This document shows positions 1 to 7,893 of a stretch of 40,049 nucleotides of DNA, piece after piece. Position 1 is the stretch's first letter. Each line of letters begins with the position of its first letter. The stretch is from Candidatus Woesearchaeota archaeon (GTDB taxonomy: Archaea; Nanobdellota; Nanobdellia; Woesearchaeales; GW2011-AR4). The notes beneath the pieces are model-generated. The model made no database searches. It saw only the letters and a program-made list of their open reading frames with translations, and had not been told where the DNA came from. Both the position numbers and the translations under genes were made by a program. The stretch spans positions 1 through 40,049 of the forward strand of contig JACOUX010000002.1 of assembly GCA_016177615.1 (NCBI GenBank), in the 5' to 3' direction.

Positions 1-2
1 CA

Positions 3-1337
3 GGGTACCCTGCGGCTGCCAGAAGGTACAGGCTGCATTATGAAGGATATAACATCTCAATAGAAGAGCCGTATTTCTGGACTTTGCATTATCTGAGGTA
101 TTACGGCGGCTTTTCAAGGATTGACAAGATAACAGATGTGTTTGCAGCAGCTGAAAATTCCGCATTCTTTGGGGCATCCCAGCAAAGGCTCGGGCTGCAG
201 CAGGACAAGGTCAGCCAGTTTCTTGCAACAATAGGGAAGATGGTAAGGGAGCTTTTCCAGCTTGTAAGGGAGATGAGGATTCTCGACGAAAGGCTAAGCT
301 ATTACGCTGACAGCTACACAAACAGCCCAAGCGCAGAGAGCGCTGAAATCACGCTTAAGGGCATATGGGTTGATCTTGTCGAGCAGGGCGCTAAAAACCC
401 GGCATCTGTTTATGGAATGGCCCGCGAGGTGCAGTTTACAACATTGCCTGACCTGTTCTTCAGCACACATCCAAAAAAGCAGGAAGATGTTGATATTTCA
501 GTGGAAAGGGAAAGGGGACAGTTCAACAGGAAAGTAAGGGAAGTTCTGAAAAGAAAATTAAGGGCATTCCTGGCCTGGAAAGAGCATACCTATGAGGAGC
601 TCAAGAACAGGAGAGCATTCACTCTGAAATATTTGAGGCAGCATTTTGAAATAATAAGGATGTACATGACATGGGTAAAGCCCTACCTTAAGAATATTCA
701 GAGGCTTCAATTGGACCAGTCAAGGGCTGATACAGCTGACCTGATTGTGGCATTTGAAAGCTCCATGATTGAAGTGGAAATACTTGCAATCAGGGGCAAG
801 GAAAGCGACAAGGTCAAGCAATGCGTCCTTATGCACTATCTTTTCAGGACAAGGCCAGAGATGAACTATTCGCAGGAATACCAAAGGGGCCCATTGCATC
901 TTGGAAGGATTGAAATTGATTTCAGGGCTTACGGATGGACTGATCAGCAGATTGAGAGCTACAAGAAGATGAGGGAGCATGAGGATTTCCAGCTTCTTGG
1001 GGTTATAGACGGCTCTGTAAAGGCCGCGATGGAAGCATTAGGAGATGAGCTTATGAGGTATTTGAAAGAGGCAGGAGAGGAGTTTGACGAAAAGCCGAAA
1101 GAAGCCAAGAAGGCTTACAAGCAGTCAGGCCCCTTCATGTCAATATTCAAGGGCTTTGCAGAATTATTCGCATCTTTTAAGACTGGCAAAGGCGCAATGG
1201 AAGCCAGAAAAAAAGTTTCACAAACAGAAGCAATGAAGACTGCAATGTCAAGAAAGAATGCAGAAGACAAAGTCAAGAAAGTGATGTGGAATACCTATCA
1301 TCATTTCAAGAAGCAGCATGACATGCTGAACTGGTAA
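3..1337 (+). CDS. Conserved hypothetical protein, 5' end outside the window
   Basis: The frame is open from base 3 with no stop before the ORF-track start at 84, so that TTG start is almost certainly not real and the gene begins upstream of the window. About 444 residues are visible. The protein is soluble, rich in Lys, Arg and Glu, and mostly predicted helical, with no signal peptide or membrane segment in the visible part. The last 100 residues are lysine-rich (for example EKPKEAKKAYKQ) and end in NTYHHFKKQHDMLNW. I do not recognise a catalytic motif or a named family. The next gene starts about 50 nt later behind its own TATA-like box, so they need not be co-transcribed. Coding is secure from length and codon pattern; function is unknown. 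Confidence 0.8.
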   Translation, partial: GYPAAARRYRLHYEGYNISIEEPYFWTLHYLRYYGGFSRIDKITDVFAAAENSAFFGASQQRLGLQQDKVSQFLATIGKMVRELFQLVREMRILDERLSYYADSYTNSPSAESAEITLKGIWVDLVEQGAKNPASVYGMAREVQFTTLPDLFFSTHPKKQEDVDISVERERGQFNRKVREVLKRKLRAFLAWKEHTYEELKNRRAFTLKYLRQHFEIIRMYMTWVKPYLKNIQRLQLDQSRADTADLIVAFESSMIEVEILAIRGKESDKVKQCVLMHYLFRTRPEMNYSQEYQRGPLHLGRIEIDFRAYGWTDQQIESYKKMREHEDFQLLGVIDGSVKAAMEALGDELMRYLKEAGEEFDEKPKEAKKAYKQSGPFMSIFKGFAELFASFKTGKGAMEARKKVSQTEAMKTAMSRKNAEDKVKKVMWNTYHHFKKQHDMLNW

Positions 1338-1387
1338 AATCAAATAAATATTTAAAGCTGCGATATAACTCCTGGTTGGATAAGCTT

Positions 1388-1999
1388 ATGAGAGAATCTC
1401 TATTGGCTGCTGCCGGGCATGGCAAGAGGTACTTCGGGCATGATGACCCTTTTGGAAAGGCATTTATTGAGTTAGGCGGAAAACCATTGTTGCATTATAT
1501 AACAAGAGAATTGCGGCAGGCAGGTATTGAAAGGTTGGTAATAGCGGCAAACGAGGAAAATTTTGGCAGGTTTAAAATTCTTGAGAAGGATTTTGAAATT
1601 TTTATATACATCGACAGGGAATTAAAAGGGCCTTTTTGCTATCCTTATGTGTTGGAAGGCAGGCTGCCATACCAATATCACATGCTTTATGGTCACCAGC
1701 CGGTAAGCGCCGATCATTTGATAGCCCAAGACATGGTTTCTGACGCTGATTCGATTGTGGCTTCTTTCTACAAGAAGTATGGTGAGAAGTTCAGGGTGCC
1801 TGCAAAGTTAGGCATAGATTCAACTGTTACTTTTGTTGAGCGGGAAAGCGAAGGGGAAGGGTTTATTGGGGGGCCTTTCATTATAATAGGGCCTCAAATG
1901 TCAAGGATAGTGAAGGACGACAATTTTCAACACAAGCCGGCTTATTACATTAAAAAAGCCGCAGAGTCAGGAACTTCTATTAATGAGCTGTCAAGTTAG
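1388..1999 (+). CDS. MobA-like nucleotidyltransferase-fold protein
   Basis: The N-terminus LLAAAGHGKR followed by a lysine and GGKPLLHYITREL is the nucleotide-binding signature of the GT-A/MobA-like NTP transferase fold, which transfers NMP to a sugar phosphate or cofactor. I prefer ATG 1388 to the track's TTG 1376: the signature follows it directly, and TTTAAA at 1351-1356 places transcription initiation just before it. The product is 203 aa, short for the family. One oddity is YGHQPV, where relatives usually have a metal-binding Asp (GDxP); the Asp appears replaced by His. The glycine-rich start is also less regular than LAAGxGxR. The substrate cannot be named, and it may be a divergent or non-catalytic member. 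Confidence 0.65.
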   Translation: MRESLLAAAGHGKRYFGHDDPFGKAFIELGGKPLLHYITRELRQAGIERLVIAANEENFGRFKILEKDFEIFIYIDRELKGPFCYPYVLEGRLPYQYHMLYGHQPVSADHLIAQDMVSDADSIVASFYKKYGEKFRVPAKLGIDSTVTFVERESEGEGFIGGPFIIIGPQMSRIVKDDNFQHKPAYYIKKAAESGTSINELSS

Positions 2000-2023
2000 C
2001 GTCACCTACGAACTATAAAAAAA

Positions 2024-2332
2024 TTATCTTGCTGATACAAAAATTTTAAATTTTAATCTATTCACATTTTCGTTTGATTGAAATTCTTTTTTATCTTTAG
2101 ATTTTCCAGCTATTACATTTGCCATAATTAAACCTAAGCCCGATTTTCCACCACTCTCTTTTGATTCATTTATAGTAACAGCAACATCAAAATCTATATA
2201 TGTTCCTGCTCTATCCGCCAAAGTTTTACTATATTCTCCAACAATAGAAAACCTATTTTTTATCATATTTGCAGAATCAACACCAGTAACTACACTTAAA
2301 AGAGCTTCTTTAATAAATTCTTTCAATTCCAT
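2024..2332 (-). CDS. MELKEFI/DFDVAVT family protein, function unknown
   Basis: This 102-aa protein (from ATG 2332) has MELKEFIKEALLSVV at the N-terminus, YIDFDVAVTI in the middle and a glycine-rich GGKSGLGL stretch followed by NRLKFKIFV. I have seen this layout in a small family common in bacteria and archaea, some members of which are linked to trypsin-like conflict proteins; that link is from memory. The track's start is a TTG overlapping the upstream AbrB gene; the ATG lies one base after the AbrB stop and is more convincing. The two genes form a tight minus-strand pair. There is no signal peptide or membrane span. The role is unknown. Confidence 0.6.
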   Translation of the reverse strand: MELKEFIKEALLSVVTGVDSANMIKNRFSIVGEYSKTLADRAGTYIDFDVAVTINESKESGGKSGLGLIMANVIAGKSKDKKEFQSNENVNRLKFKIFVSAR

Positions 2333-2333
2333 T

Positions 2334-2495
2334 TCAATCCCTCTCAATGACTAATTTATCTCCTTTAACTTCCCCTTCTAATTCCTGCCCTGTTTTCCAG
2401 CCCAATTTCTCGATAAGGTTTGAAGGAATGACAACCCAGAATTTCTCGTATTTTGTGCCTTTGTATTCCCTGCTTATCTGACTTTGTAGCCTCAT
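2334..2495 (-). CDS. AbrB/MazE-type (SpoVT-AbrB) DNA-binding protein
   Basis: This 53-aa ORF is below the cut-off of the ORF track. It reads MRLQSQISREYKG near the start, then FWVVIPSNLIEKLGW and GQELEGEVKGDKLVIERD. The pattern 'vvIPsnlieklGwk.Gqelegevkgdklvie' is the swapped-hairpin AbrB fold seen in antitoxins and small transcription factors. It sits one base upstream of the MELKEFI-family gene, as an antitoxin sits with its partner or a regulator with its target. A TATA-like CTTATATA lies upstream on the minus strand, and the intergenic region toward the transposase carries three GATACC/GGTATC sites it might bind. Its autoregulation is inferred. Confidence 0.8.
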   Translation of the reverse strand: MRLQSQISREYKGTKYEKFWVVIPSNLIEKLGWKTGQELEGEVKGDKLVIERD

Positions 2496-2500
2496 TTTTG

Positions 2501-2579
2501 AGGTTAGATACCTAATAGTATATAAGCTTTTCGATACCGAAAACTATATTTTAGGTATCTATATATTTAGAAATATACT
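2501..2579. promoter_or_regulatory. Divergent promoter region with GATACC repeats
   Basis: This AT-rich region between the AbrB gene and the transposase holds GATACC at 2507-2512 and 2533-2538 and the inverse GGTATC at 2554-2559. The outer two extend into a perfect 10-bp inverted repeat, AGATACCTAA (2506-2515) and TTAGGTATCT (2551-2560). TATA-like stretches lie between and beside the arms. The arrangement would suit an operator for the AbrB protein. An IS terminal repeat is less likely, because no matching sequence was found after the transposase. Confidence 0.5.
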
Positions 2580-3464
2580 ATGGAAAACATAATAAAATGC
2601 CTTCATTGTGGAAAGAGCAACTACAAGAAAAAGGGTTTTAGAAAAACCCAGAATAGAGGCAAAATTCAGAAATTTTACTGCTTTGAGTGCCATAGATACT
2701 TCACCAATGATGAAGGGTTTTACAGGATGAGAAACAGCGAGGAAAAGATAACTGAATGTATTGACCTTTATTTTTCCAATCTGTCAAGCAGAAAAGTCAG
2801 GAATCATTTAAGACGACATAGACCAAAAAATGCAAGTCACGAAACTATACTTAATTGGTGCAGAAAATATGTCTTAAAAGTGACCAAATACACAGAAACA
2901 TTACAGCCACAATTAAGCGGTCAGTTCTATGCAGATGAAACAGAAATAGACAGGGAAAAAGACCATAACGATATTTTCTGGTGCAATGTTGATTGGGGAA
3001 CACGATATATTAATGCTACCCTATACAGCCCTTATGACCAAAATTTAAATGATGCCACAAAATTTATGGAAAAAATAAAACAAAGTAAAAGACTACCAAA
3101 ATACATTCAAACTGACGCTGGAGTTTTTTATCCGACAGCATTTAAATCTGTATTTTACAGCAATAGAGGAAAAAGAGATGAACAGCCAGAGCATAGAATA
3201 AATAATGTGTCAAAAACAGGAAAACATAATGTAAGGATTGAAAGTGTGTTTATGAAAGTAAAAGACAGGACACAAGATTTTCGAGGGCTTAAAGCATTAT
3301 GGTCAGCACCAATCTTAATGCAGGGAATAATCTTACAGCACAACTATATTGAGAGCCACACAACGACAGGGCAAGTGCCGAGTGAATTAGCTGGTTTAAA
3401 GTTAGAATGTGGGGTTAATAGGTGGTTGGGATTAATTAAGTTGGCGACTTTTAATAAAGTTTAA
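2580..3464 (+). CDS. DDE-type transposase, IS6/IS240-like, with N-terminal zinc ribbon
   Basis: The first 45 residues form a zinc ribbon (CLHCGKSNYKKKG, then FYCFECHRYF) like those used by archaeal transposases to grip the element ends. The catalytic core follows with the three expected acids: Asp in FYADETEID (about residue 119), Asp in YIQTDAGVFY (about 178) and Glu in RIESVFMKVKDRTQDFRGL (about 219). The C-terminus, LQHNYIESH and PSELAGLKL, resembles the YNFxRPHxxLxxxTPAExAG end of IS6/IS240 enzymes. At 294 aa it is full length with no frameshift. I could not find terminal inverted repeats or a target duplication, so the element may be degraded or the gene resident. Family assignment at IS level is tentative. 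Confidence 0.8.
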   Translation: MENIIKCLHCGKSNYKKKGFRKTQNRGKIQKFYCFECHRYFTNDEGFYRMRNSEEKITECIDLYFSNLSSRKVRNHLRRHRPKNASHETILNWCRKYVLKVTKYTETLQPQLSGQFYADETEIDREKDHNDIFWCNVDWGTRYINATLYSPYDQNLNDATKFMEKIKQSKRLPKYIQTDAGVFYPTAFKSVFYSNRGKRDEQPEHRINNVSKTGKHNVRIESVFMKVKDRTQDFRGLKALWSAPILMQGIILQHNYIESHTTTGQVPSELAGLKLECGVNRWLGLIKLATFNKV

Positions 3465-3490
3465 ATAGGTTAATACTCAATAAATATAAT

Positions 3491-4156
3491 ATGTCACTTT
3501 TAAATATACTACTTATTATTTTTGCATTATCTTTTCTATGTATCATTATTTTCTTTGATGAGTTTTCATATTTTTTTAAAAAATCCAAATCTAAATTAAG
3601 TAAAATTTATGGTGCGATAAAAGAAATACCAAAATTTAGACATTTATTTTTATTGACTTTTTATGTTGTAGGTATAATAATTTTTGAATTTTTTATCTTT
3701 TATAATGTTCACATGATATACTTTTTTTATTATTGGATATTCATATTACTAAACTTTCTTTTAATTGTGAATATTAGTAATATCAACATAAAGGAAAATT
3801 TGACAAAATTTGAAGCATTTAGATTTATTGTTACTTATTTTATTATTTGTTTATTAGAAGTAATTTTATTTTCAGTAGCTTACTATACTACTTCAGCATT
3901 TAATAAAGGTCAAATTTCCCTCAATAATCAATTTTATAACTTGGATTTGAGTGGTTCATTTCATGTAAGTATTGTAGTTTTTTTAGCAAATTACCTACAA
4001 TTTATGCCAGAAGGAATTTATATGAAATTGTTAATAGTACTTCAAGTATTGTCCTCTCAACTAATTTTACTTGGATTTTTGTTTATAATGTTTGGACAGA
4101 TATTAGAGAAAGTAAAAAAAGGAGAAGTTTTAAATAGAAAAGGTAAAGTTAAATGA
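3491..4156 (+). CDS. Multi-pass membrane protein, unknown
   Basis: A 221-aa protein with about five strongly hydrophobic segments: residues 3-22, 55-75, 78-98, 112-132 and 180-205. A short basic loop, KKSKSKLSKIYG, follows the first span. The C-terminus is lysine-rich (EKVKKGEVLNRKGKVK) and probably cytoplasmic. Base composition is clearly more AT-rich than the housekeeping genes nearby, as is the rest of this patch beside the transposase, which suggests acquired DNA. Its stop overlaps the next start (ATGA), so the two are probably translated together. No family recognised. Confidence 0.65.
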   Translation: MSLLNILLIIFALSFLCIIIFFDEFSYFFKKSKSKLSKIYGAIKEIPKFRHLFLLTFYVVGIIIFEFFIFYNVHMIYFFYYWIFILLNFLLIVNISNINIKENLTKFEAFRFIVTYFIICLLEVILFSVAYYTTSAFNKGQISLNNQFYNLDLSGSFHVSIVVFLANYLQFMPEGIYMKLLIVLQVLSSQLILLGFLFIMFGQILEKVKKGEVLNRKGKVK

Positions 4157-4428
4157 ATATGAATAAAAAAGGAGAATTAGTTTTAATAAGTATTGTAGTA
4201 GCAATCTTGGTACTAACAAGTTTTGCAATTCTTAAGGAGAAAATAGACCAAGATAGAATTATTCATTATGTGGGTGATATTTCAACAAAAACTGCTTATA
4301 ATTTAGAAAGTAAAAATATTAATTGTGATTTAAATAAAATCATAATTCTAAAAAATAATATTATTCTATTTGAAGACTACAACAAAGTTAAATTAGAAGG
4401 ATTTAAAGTAGACCAAAACTGCAATTAG
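4153..4428 (+). CDS. Small pilin-like membrane protein
   Basis: A 91-aa protein starting MNMNKKGELVLISIVVAILVL. A basic run, then a Gly directly before a hydrophobic stretch of about 18 residues, matches the archaeal class III signal cut by a prepilin peptidase; here the cut would fall after KKG. The rest is polar, with two cysteines near residue 57 and at the end that could pair outside the cell. It overlaps the preceding membrane gene by 4 nt, so they probably form one unit. It may be a minor pilin or simply a single-span protein. The 3' end overlaps a minus-strand small ORF by 36 nt. Confidence 0.55.
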   Translation: MNMNKKGELVLISIVVAILVLTSFAILKEKIDQDRIIHYVGDISTKTAYNLESKNINCDLNKIIILKNNIILFEDYNKVKLEGFKVDQNCN

Positions 4429-4542
4429 AATTATTATAAACAAAGTAAAACCAATAGAAAGATTATCTAATTTTTTGTCATCTTCTTTTAAAGTTTGTAT
4501 TAAGGTCATCCAAAATCCCTTATTTAGATTATTTTCAGTCAT
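4393..4542 (-). CDS. Small single-span membrane protein (49 aa)
   Basis: This ORF is too short for the track. It reads MTENNLNKGFWMTLIQTLKE, then an acidic/basic linker DDKKLDN, then one membrane span (about residues 30-46) ending VYFKSF. A TATA-like ATATTTAAATAA lies only about 10 nt before ATG 4542, so a leaderless start at the second ATG (4509) is also possible. It faces the pilin-like gene and their 3' ends overlap by 36 nt. Without it, this gap would be empty. Moderate confidence from the plausible topology and promoter; function unknown. Confidence 0.4.
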   Translation of the reverse strand: MTENNLNKGFWMTLIQTLKEDDKKLDNLSIGFTLFIIILIAVLVYFKSF

Positions 4543-4685
4543 TTTATTTAAATATTCTCTTTTTAGTGTATCCTTTTAGTATACTGGTATATAAATGTGT
4601 TGTTTTTATGGGTGACGTTTATTTGACAGCTCAACAAAACATTAACTATAAATACAGGCTTTCAAATAAATTAATTGGTGCCAAG

Positions 4686-6827
4686 ATGAAATTCAATTCA
4701 GGCTATTACTCTCATCATCCTGTTGTTGATTACTTCAACGCCATGGATCCTCAAAGCTATGGCGAAAAGCCGCCTTATGGAGCTGATTTGGGAATCAAGG
4801 ATATAGGAATGAGTGTTCCAATGGGAATTTCTGCTGCAAATGTTGCTGGAATTTATTCAAAGATAAGAATGGGTGCAGGCAACATAGAAATCCAGTTTCC
4901 GGGATACAGGATGGGCAACAGGAATGCGCAGACTCCTGAAATGCTGGGAGAAGACCAAAGGCAGGCAATAAGAGAATTGTCAATGGCCAACGAAGTCAAG
5001 TTCACAACCCATGCGTCGTTCCAGCTTATGGGGATGATGGGGAGAGATGAAAGAGGAAATTTTTCCCTTAATAACGCAACGCAGGACATGTTTGAGCTGA
5101 AAAGGGCAATTGACTTCCAGGCTGACATGGGCGGCGGCTCTGTAGTCATCCACTCCGGGGAATTTGAAAGGCCTATGACAGATATGTACCTTGATGATGA
5201 AACAGGAAGGCTGAACCTGGCAAGAGACTCAAGCGGCAGACTGCTTTTCAAGCAGGCGCATACCCAGGAAGTTGATGCCCATTTTGAGCTGCTTGATGAC
5301 AGGACTTCAGCAAAGATTGAAACTACTCAAAAGAACAGGTATGTAGCCAGCCCTGTATGGTTAAGGGCAAAAGATAGCAGGCAAGGAGTCAACCAAAATG
5401 GTGATCCTGTGCCAATAAGCAAAGGAGATTATGTTGATTATGAAGGAAGGAAAATAATGGATCCTTACCACCCAATAAAAGGCAGAGTTCCTGAATTTGA
5501 TGAAAAAGACAGGATATTCAAAGTCAGGCTGAAATCATTCGAAGACTTCAAGAGGGAAGCTGAAGAGTACAACATATGGTTTGAGAAAGAACATCGCAGA
5601 AAGCCGAATTATTATGAAAAAATGTATCCTGAAGAGGCTTATGTCAAGGCAACTTTAGATGCCCAGGAAGGCATTGCAAGAGGATGGTCTTTGGAGTTTT
5701 CCTCAAACTCACAGACTCTTATAAAGGCCCTTAGCGAGCTTCAAAAGGCAAAAAAATATTATTCCGACTTAGAGAAATCTGTTCCTGCTGAGGATCAATG
5801 GAAATTGATGAGGGAAGACAGGGAGCTGCAAAATTTGACTCAAGGCTTTGCGTCCCCTGAAATTAAAACCCCGACAGATCTTCTCAAAAAAGTGGAGTTT
5901 GATGTTGAAAGGAGGTTGGAGTACGCCCGTTCAACAGCAGCTTCCCAGGAGCAGCAGGCAAATGACACGGCAGAGACAAAAAAGCACATCATAACACCAA
6001 TCAAAAGGCTTGAGAAGCATGGAGTGAGGATGTATGCAGAGGCTGCAATTCACGCTTTGCAAAAAACCAGAGACCCGAATAATCCTGTTGTTGTTGCCAT
6101 TGAGCATATCTTTCCTGAAAGGTTTGGCGGCCATCCTGAAGAGCTGAAATGGATAATCAAAAAATCAAGGGAAAAGATGGTTGATATGCTGACAAAGCCA
6201 GAAATCCCATATGGCGCGAGTTTAGCACCAGGAGAAGTAAAAGAAGACACGCTTCAGCCAAACCCCTATTACATGGGGATAAGCAAAGAGGAAGCTCAAA
6301 AACTTGCTGAAAGGCACATTAAGGCAACAATTGATACAGGCCACATAAACCTCTGGAGAAAGTATTGGCAGGATGACCCAAGGATAACAAGAGAGCAAAA
6401 CGATGCGGCATTCAACAAATGGGCTGTGCAAACAATTGAGAGCCTGGCAAAAGACAAGATGGTTGGAAACGTTCACCTTGCCGATAATTATGGCTACCAT
6501 GACGACCATCTTGCACCAGGGCAGGGAAATAGCCCCATAAAGGAAATAATCTCAAGAGTTAAGCATTATGGATATGACAAGGCTATAACTGTAGAGCCTG
6601 GCGCAGACGCCTCAACTGACTTAAGCGATTTTCATGGGCTAATGAAGACGTGGAAGTTCTTTGGAAGCCCGGTTTATGGCATGGGATTCAGGGGCTCTGG
6701 AGTTCCGCAAACCTGGAGCGATGTGCAATACTCTTTCTTCGGGCAGAACAAGCCTCCTTACTATATCTTTGGAGGCTATGCTCCGTCAAATGACTGGACA
6801 TTATGGAGCGGCGTTGGGTTGGAGTAA
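4686..6827 (+). CDS. Endonuclease IV / xylose-isomerase-like TIM-barrel protein, enlarged
   Basis: A 713-aa protein of the AP-endonuclease-2 TIM-barrel superfamily, acting on an unknown substrate. Metal-ligand motifs appear in the order expected for endonuclease IV: FTTHASF, VVIHSGE, VVAIEHIFPE, DTGHINLW, VGNVHLAD, YHDDHLAPG and ITVEPG, so a full three-metal site looks possible. Real endonuclease IV is under 300 aa; here about 300 extra residues, partly coiled coil (residues ~185-460), lie between the second His and the first Glu. I chose ATG 4686 (MKFNSGYYSHHP) because GGTG lies 8 nt before it and the track's upstream part looks non-coding; ATG 4608 and TTG 4623 are alternatives. No signal peptide. 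DNA repair nuclease and sugar isomerase both remain possible. Confidence 0.75.
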   Translation: MKFNSGYYSHHPVVDYFNAMDPQSYGEKPPYGADLGIKDIGMSVPMGISAANVAGIYSKIRMGAGNIEIQFPGYRMGNRNAQTPEMLGEDQRQAIRELSMANEVKFTTHASFQLMGMMGRDERGNFSLNNATQDMFELKRAIDFQADMGGGSVVIHSGEFERPMTDMYLDDETGRLNLARDSSGRLLFKQAHTQEVDAHFELLDDRTSAKIETTQKNRYVASPVWLRAKDSRQGVNQNGDPVPISKGDYVDYEGRKIMDPYHPIKGRVPEFDEKDRIFKVRLKSFEDFKREAEEYNIWFEKEHRRKPNYYEKMYPEEAYVKATLDAQEGIARGWSLEFSSNSQTLIKALSELQKAKKYYSDLEKSVPAEDQWKLMREDRELQNLTQGFASPEIKTPTDLLKKVEFDVERRLEYARSTAASQEQQANDTAETKKHIITPIKRLEKHGVRMYAEAAIHALQKTRDPNNPVVVAIEHIFPERFGGHPEELKWIIKKSREKMVDMLTKPEIPYGASLAPGEVKEDTLQPNPYYMGISKEEAQKLAERHIKATIDTGHINLWRKYWQDDPRITREQNDAAFNKWAVQTIESLAKDKMVGNVHLADNYGYHDDHLAPGQGNSPIKEIISRVKHYGYDKAITVEPGADASTDLSDFHGLMKTWKFFGSPVYGMGFRGSGVPQTWSDVQYSFFGQNKPPYYIFGGYAPSNDWTLWSGVGLE

Positions 6828-6856
6828 AATCATGTAATGCTTAATTCTTAAAAAAG

Positions 6857-6864
6857 TTTAAATA
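6857..6864 (+). promoter_or_regulatory. TATA box of nrdR
   Basis: TTTAAATA is centred about 26 nt before the nrdR ATG, so transcription would begin at or next to the start codon (leaderless). No clear NrdR box was seen. Confidence 0.6.
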
Positions 6865-6886
6865 TGCCATTCTGCCTCTTTTATCC

Positions 6887-7339
6887 ATGAAATGCCCCTA
6901 CTGCAATTATGATGAAACTCAGGTTATTGATACAAGGGAGACTGAAAATCTCGAGGCAACTAGAAGAAGGAGGGAATGCCTGAAATGCAATAAGCGCTTT
7001 ACAACCTATGAGAGGGTTGAGGAAGCCGACATAGTTGTTGTCAAGAAAGACGGAAGAAGGGAAAGATTCCAAAGGCAGAAAGTTTTGAACGGCGTTCTCG
7101 AAGCCTGCGAGAAAAGGCAGATTGCCCTTGAAAAGATTGAAAAGCTTGTTGATGACGTTGAATCTGATTTGAGAAAAAGGGATTCTGTCGAAGTTGAAAG
7201 CAAGATAATCGGCGAGCTTTTGATGAAAAAGCTCAAGTCCCTTGACAAAGTCGCTTACATCAGATTTGCATCTGTTTATCGCGAATTTGAAGATGTTGAG
7301 AAGTTCGAGGAAGAGCTGGAGAAGCTGATAAAGAAATGA
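6887..7339 (+). CDS. nrdR: Transcriptional repressor NrdR
   Basis: NrdR senses ATP/dATP and represses ribonucleotide reductase genes. The N-terminal zinc ribbon is complete (CPYCNYDE and CLKCNKRF), with the conserved RETENLEATRRRREC run between; it is followed by the ATP-cone domain (VVVKKDGRRERFQRQKV onward, residues ~49-135), with YIRFASVYREFEDVEKF near the end. The length of 150 aa is normal. The gene has its own TATA box and stands alone; no reductase gene is in the window. NrdR is mainly bacterial and patchy in archaea, so transfer from bacteria is likely. It fits the nearby dCMP deaminase and kinase as part of dNTP control. Confidence 0.95.
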   Translation: MKCPYCNYDETQVIDTRETENLEATRRRRECLKCNKRFTTYERVEEADIVVVKKDGRRERFQRQKVLNGVLEACEKRQIALEKIEKLVDDVESDLRKRDSVEVESKIIGELLMKKLKSLDKVAYIRFASVYREFEDVEKFEEELEKLIKK

Positions 7340-7350
7340 TTTGTATTGGC

Positions 7351-7758
7351 TTACCTACCACCGAATTTTTCATGTAAAAATTTTACGCTCATATTCTCAT
7401 AATTAAAAGCTTTAGGGATTTTTTGGAAATCTGGATATATGTTAATGCCGACATAGTCACCTCTTCCGCCTTTGAACAGCATCCTAAATTCAGATTGCCA
7501 TGTCTCTAAACACTCTAATCTGTAAGGAGTGTCAAGTCCATCGAGTAATGTGAAATCCAACCTATTGGAAGTCGGTCCGACATGCCATCTTCCGTCCTGC
7601 ATCATGTTTGATTGATTAGTTTTTGAAGCATCGTAGGGCTCATGGCCGTATGTCAGAAATTTTGGTGTATCTGCTGTGCCAACTCTCAACCGGACATTTG
7701 ATTTTGCAATCACTTCCAATGGGTTCACTGCTTTCTGTTGTTTAATAATTTGCCGCAT
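7351..7758 (-). CDS. Hypothetical protein (135 aa)
   Basis: A soluble 135-aa protein with no recognised family. It contains aromatic and glycine-rich stretches such as QDGRWHVGPTSNRLDFTLLDGLD and GGRGDYVGINIYPDF. A good promoter lies on the minus strand: TTTAAATATAG about 25 nt before the ATG, implying a leaderless message. It is convergent with nrdR, with 11 nt between the stops. No signal peptide, membrane span or cysteine motif. The promoter spacing and codon pattern make it a likely real gene. Confidence 0.65.
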   Translation of the reverse strand: MRQIIKQQKAVNPLEVIAKSNVRLRVGTADTPKFLTYGHEPYDASKTNQSNMMQDGRWHVGPTSNRLDFTLLDGLDTPYRLECLETWQSEFRMLFKGGRGDYVGINIYPDFQKIPKAFNYENMSVKFLHEKFGGR

Positions 7759-7893
7759 AATATATTTAGAATTATATTTCTATATTTAAATCTTTTTATG
7801 GAGTTACTACTATAAAGAAAATAATAATGTAAATACTGGGGGCGCAATACTAATCAAGAAAAGATTATTATATTGCTACACAAAACTCTTCTT

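Noticed and set aside
720-980. Minus-strand 86-aa ORF and similar ORFs opposite long genes
   Set aside because: They lie fully inside well-supported genes, lack promoters and have unlikely compositions; they are shadows. The same holds for the many plus-strand ORFs over 20128-34709.
2540-3500. Complete insertion sequence with terminal inverted repeats
   Set aside because: Comparing both flanks by eye gave no convincing matching ends or target duplication; only the transposase is called.
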